A stretch of DNA of 6,507 bases. It comes from Phycisphaerales bacterium. Lineage in GTDB: Bacteria; Planctomycetota; Phycisphaerae; Phycisphaerales; UBA1924. Under the pieces are notes generated by a model. That model was not told where the DNA came from and made no database searches. It was given only the letters and a program-made list of their open reading frames with translations. Shown one piece after another: positions 4,995 to 6,507 of this stretch (positions are counted from its first letter, which is position 1; the number at the start of each line of letters is the position of its first letter). The stretch is from positions 1 through 6,507 of the forward strand of contig JAJDDH010000232.1 of NCBI GenBank assembly GCA_029260415.1. Reading direction: 5' to 3'. The translations under genes were made by a program, and so were the position numbers.

Positions 4995-5633
4995 ATGCGC
5001 CGCTGCACAGCTGTTCTGTTCCCATCGATCGCGATCGCTCTGCTCGCGTCGCCCGCGCTGAGCGCCATCGCGGGCTATACCGAAGACTTCAACAACGGGC
5101 TCGGCGGCTGGGGCGGTGGCGCAACGCTCGATGTCATCACCACCGGGGGCGTGGGCGGCGCGGGCGACGGGTACCTGCTCGTCTCCAACGAGAACCCCGC
5201 CCAGCTCGCGACCCGCAACAACTCGGCGCCGTACACGGGCGACCTGATCGCCGACGGCATCACAAGCATCTCGTTCTGGCTCAACGATCTGGGCGGGAGC
5301 GACACGCTCCGCCTGCACGTCGCGATCGGCAACCCGGGCAACTTCTGGCTCACCACAGCCGAGTTCTCGCCCGGCGTTGGCGACTGGACGCAGTACGACG
5401 TGGACCTGACCGACGCGGGCGCATGGGTCCAACAGCAGGGCAGCGGCACGTTCGAGGACGCCCTGCGAACCACCGACCGCATCCAGTTCCGCAACAACCC
5501 GCTTCCCGGGGATATGGAACCGATGGACCTGATCGCGGACTTTGCGCTCGACCGCATCACGCTCGTCCCGGCGCCGGGTGGGCTGGCAACGCTGATGATG
5601 CTCGGGGCGGTCGCGCAGCGCCGGAGGCGGTAG
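4995..5633 (+). CDS. Secreted protein with PEP-CTERM-like C-terminal sorting signal
   Basis: The 212-residue product has a signal peptide (MRRC, hydrophobic core at 7-18, likely cleavage after ALSA at 24). The mature domain is rich in Gly, Asp and Asn and starts YTEDFNNGLGGWGGG. It has TSISFWLNDLGGSDTLRLHV (90-109) and WTQYDVDLTDAGAW (131-144), which read as a beta-sandwich of laminin- or carbohydrate-binding type. That fold is a suggestion only. The C-terminus is VPAPGG (191-196), a hydrophobic stretch (197-207) and RRRR at 209-212. This matches the tripartite PEP-CTERM layout with PAP in place of PEP, as often seen in Phycisphaerae. Such proteins are exported and, in species with an exosortase, processed at this tail. 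GGAGAT (4983-4988) supports the ATG. The gene follows the rpmA terminator and converges on kdsA with 5 bases between stop codons. Confidence 0.9.
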   Translation: MRRCTAVLFPSIAIALLASPALSAIAGYTEDFNNGLGGWGGGATLDVITTGGVGGAGDGYLLVSNENPAQLATRNNSAPYTGDLIADGITSISFWLNDLGGSDTLRLHVAIGNPGNFWLTTAEFSPGVGDWTQYDVDLTDAGAWVQQQGSGTFEDALRTTDRIQFRNNPLPGDMEPMDLIADFALDRITLVPAPGGLATLMMLGAVAQRRRR

Positions 5634-5638
5634 GGGCC

Positions 5639-6499
5639 TCAGTCCGCGTCGATCGCGTTGCGGATCGCCGCGACGCGCTCGAGCACGCCCCCGATCTCGC
5701 TCAGCGGGAGTTGCGTCGCCCCATCCGAGAACGCCTCGCTCGGGTTCGGGTGGGCCTCGATAAACAGCGCGTGCACGCCCGCGGCCGTCGCGGCTCGCGC
5801 GAGCATCGGCGCGCGCTCGGGCCTCCCGCCCGTCTGCTGGCCCGAGCCGGGCAGCTGGGTCGAGTGGGTGACGTCGAAGCACACCGGGGGCGGGCCCAGG
5901 TCGGTAAAGCCCGAGCAGTCGAGCTCCATCAGATCACCCAGCCCGATGAAGTCGTTGACCAGGCGGTGGTAGCCAAAGAACGTGCCCCGCTCCATGAGCA
6001 GGACGTTGTGGGCGCCCCCCTCGCCCAGCTTGCGGACCGGGCCGCCCATCTCCTGGGGCGAGAGGAACTGGCCCTTCTTGATGCTCACGGCACGCCCGTG
6101 CTCGCTTGCCGCCTGGGCAGCCGCGAGGAGCAGGTCCGTCTGGCGGCACAAAAAAGCCGGAATCTGCAGCATGTCCACGACCCGCGCGGCGCTCTCGCAC
6201 TGCTCGGGCGCGTGCACGTCGGTCGTCACGGGCACGCCCAGCTCGTCGCGGACCCGGGCCAGGGCGTCCAGCCCGCTCTCGAGCCCCGGGCCCCGGGGCG
6301 AGGCGATGCTGGTCCGGTTGGCCTTGTCGAACGAGGCCTTGAAGATGAACGACAGGCCCAGGCCCTCGCAGGCGTCCCTGACCACCCGCCCGACCTCGAG
6401 CGCCATCTCGGGCGATTCGAGCGTGCAGGGGCCCGCGATGATCGCCAGCGGTCGCCCGGAGCCGATCGTGATGTCCGCAACGCTGCAGGTTCGCCTCAT
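5639..6499 (-). CDS. kdsA: 2-dehydro-3-deoxyphosphooctonate aldolase (Kdo-8-phosphate synthase)
   Basis: KdsA condenses phosphoenolpyruvate with D-arabinose 5-phosphate to give Kdo 8-phosphate, the first dedicated step of Kdo synthesis for the lipopolysaccharide inner core. The 286-residue length is normal. Conserved blocks are IAGPCTLES (21-29), FKASFDKANRTS (53-64), TTDVHAPEQC (92-101), IPAFLCRQTDLL (113-124), IKKGQFLSP (140-148), ERGTFFGYHRLVNDF (170-184), FDVTHSTQ (208-215) and FIEAHPNP (246-253). Cys25, His212, Glu248 and Asp259 sit where the metal ligands of the metal-dependent class lie. The metal-independent E. coli type has Asn at the Cys position. The ATG at 6497-6499 puts the usual short strand before IAGPC. 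Only 8 bases lie upstream, so no ribosome binding site can be judged and a slightly earlier start is not excluded. The gene is convergent with the PEP-CTERM-like gene, with no terminator visible between them. Confidence 0.97.
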   Translation of the reverse strand: MRRTCSVADITIGSGRPLAIIAGPCTLESPEMALEVGRVVRDACEGLGLSFIFKASFDKANRTSIASPRGPGLESGLDALARVRDELGVPVTTDVHAPEQCESAARVVDMLQIPAFLCRQTDLLLAAAQAASEHGRAVSIKKGQFLSPQEMGGPVRKLGEGGAHNVLLMERGTFFGYHRLVNDFIGLGDLMELDCSGFTDLGPPPVCFDVTHSTQLPGSGQQTGGRPERAPMLARAATAAGVHALFIEAHPNPSEAFSDGATQLPLSEIGGVLERVAAIRNAIDAD

Positions 6500-6507
6500 G
6501 GACCAAC

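Noticed and set aside
4914..5882. Minus-strand open frame (322 codons) across the PEP-CTERM-like gene and the end of kdsA
   Set aside because: It overlaps two real genes in another frame and has low-complexity Arg/Ala composition.
1..6507. tRNA, rRNA, CRISPR array, insertion sequence or attachment site
   Set aside because: I looked for cloverleaf patterns, regularly spaced long repeats, transposase motifs and terminal repeats and found none.

Overview
The window is GC-rich bacterial chromosome carrying seven protein genes and no mobile element, CRISPR array, tRNA or rRNA that I can see. It most resembles a planctomycete of the class Phycisphaerae. The evidence is a Gram-negative Kdo synthase gene (kdsA), a secreted protein ending in a PEP-CTERM-like VPAPGG-helix-RRRR anchor, and a diverged dnaA next to proteins of planctomycete style. 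This placement is inference from protein character, not from a search.

Left half (1-3620), all on the minus strand. Reading in the direction of transcription, a two-domain GNAT acetyltransferase gene comes first. It is followed by a 540-base gene-free interval, then dnaA, then the 5' part of a DegT/DnrJ/EryC1/StrS sugar aminotransferase gene that runs off the window. The gene-free interval is the most interesting part. Its GNAT side is much richer in A+T than the genes and holds DnaA-box-like sites, including a 12-nt phased array; I read it as a candidate oriC. Its dnaA side holds a plausible dnaA promoter and a long leader with several hairpins, one a perfect 12-bp stem.

Right half (3621-6507). 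On the plus strand lie a secreted protein of unknown function with a good promoter, rpmA (ribosomal protein bL27) with a strong intrinsic terminator, and the PEP-CTERM-like secreted protein. This last gene converges on kdsA, which is on the minus strand, with only 5 bases between the two stop codons.

The genes are mostly housekeeping: replication initiation, ribosome, and lipopolysaccharide core sugar synthesis. They are accompanied by envelope or export proteins typical of the lineage. dnaA is not followed by dnaN, and rpmA is not preceded by rplU, so both genes are outside their usual operons. I found no strong sign of an undescribed defence or mobile system. The origin candidate, the dnaA leader and the altered DnaA motifs are the places that deserve a second look.
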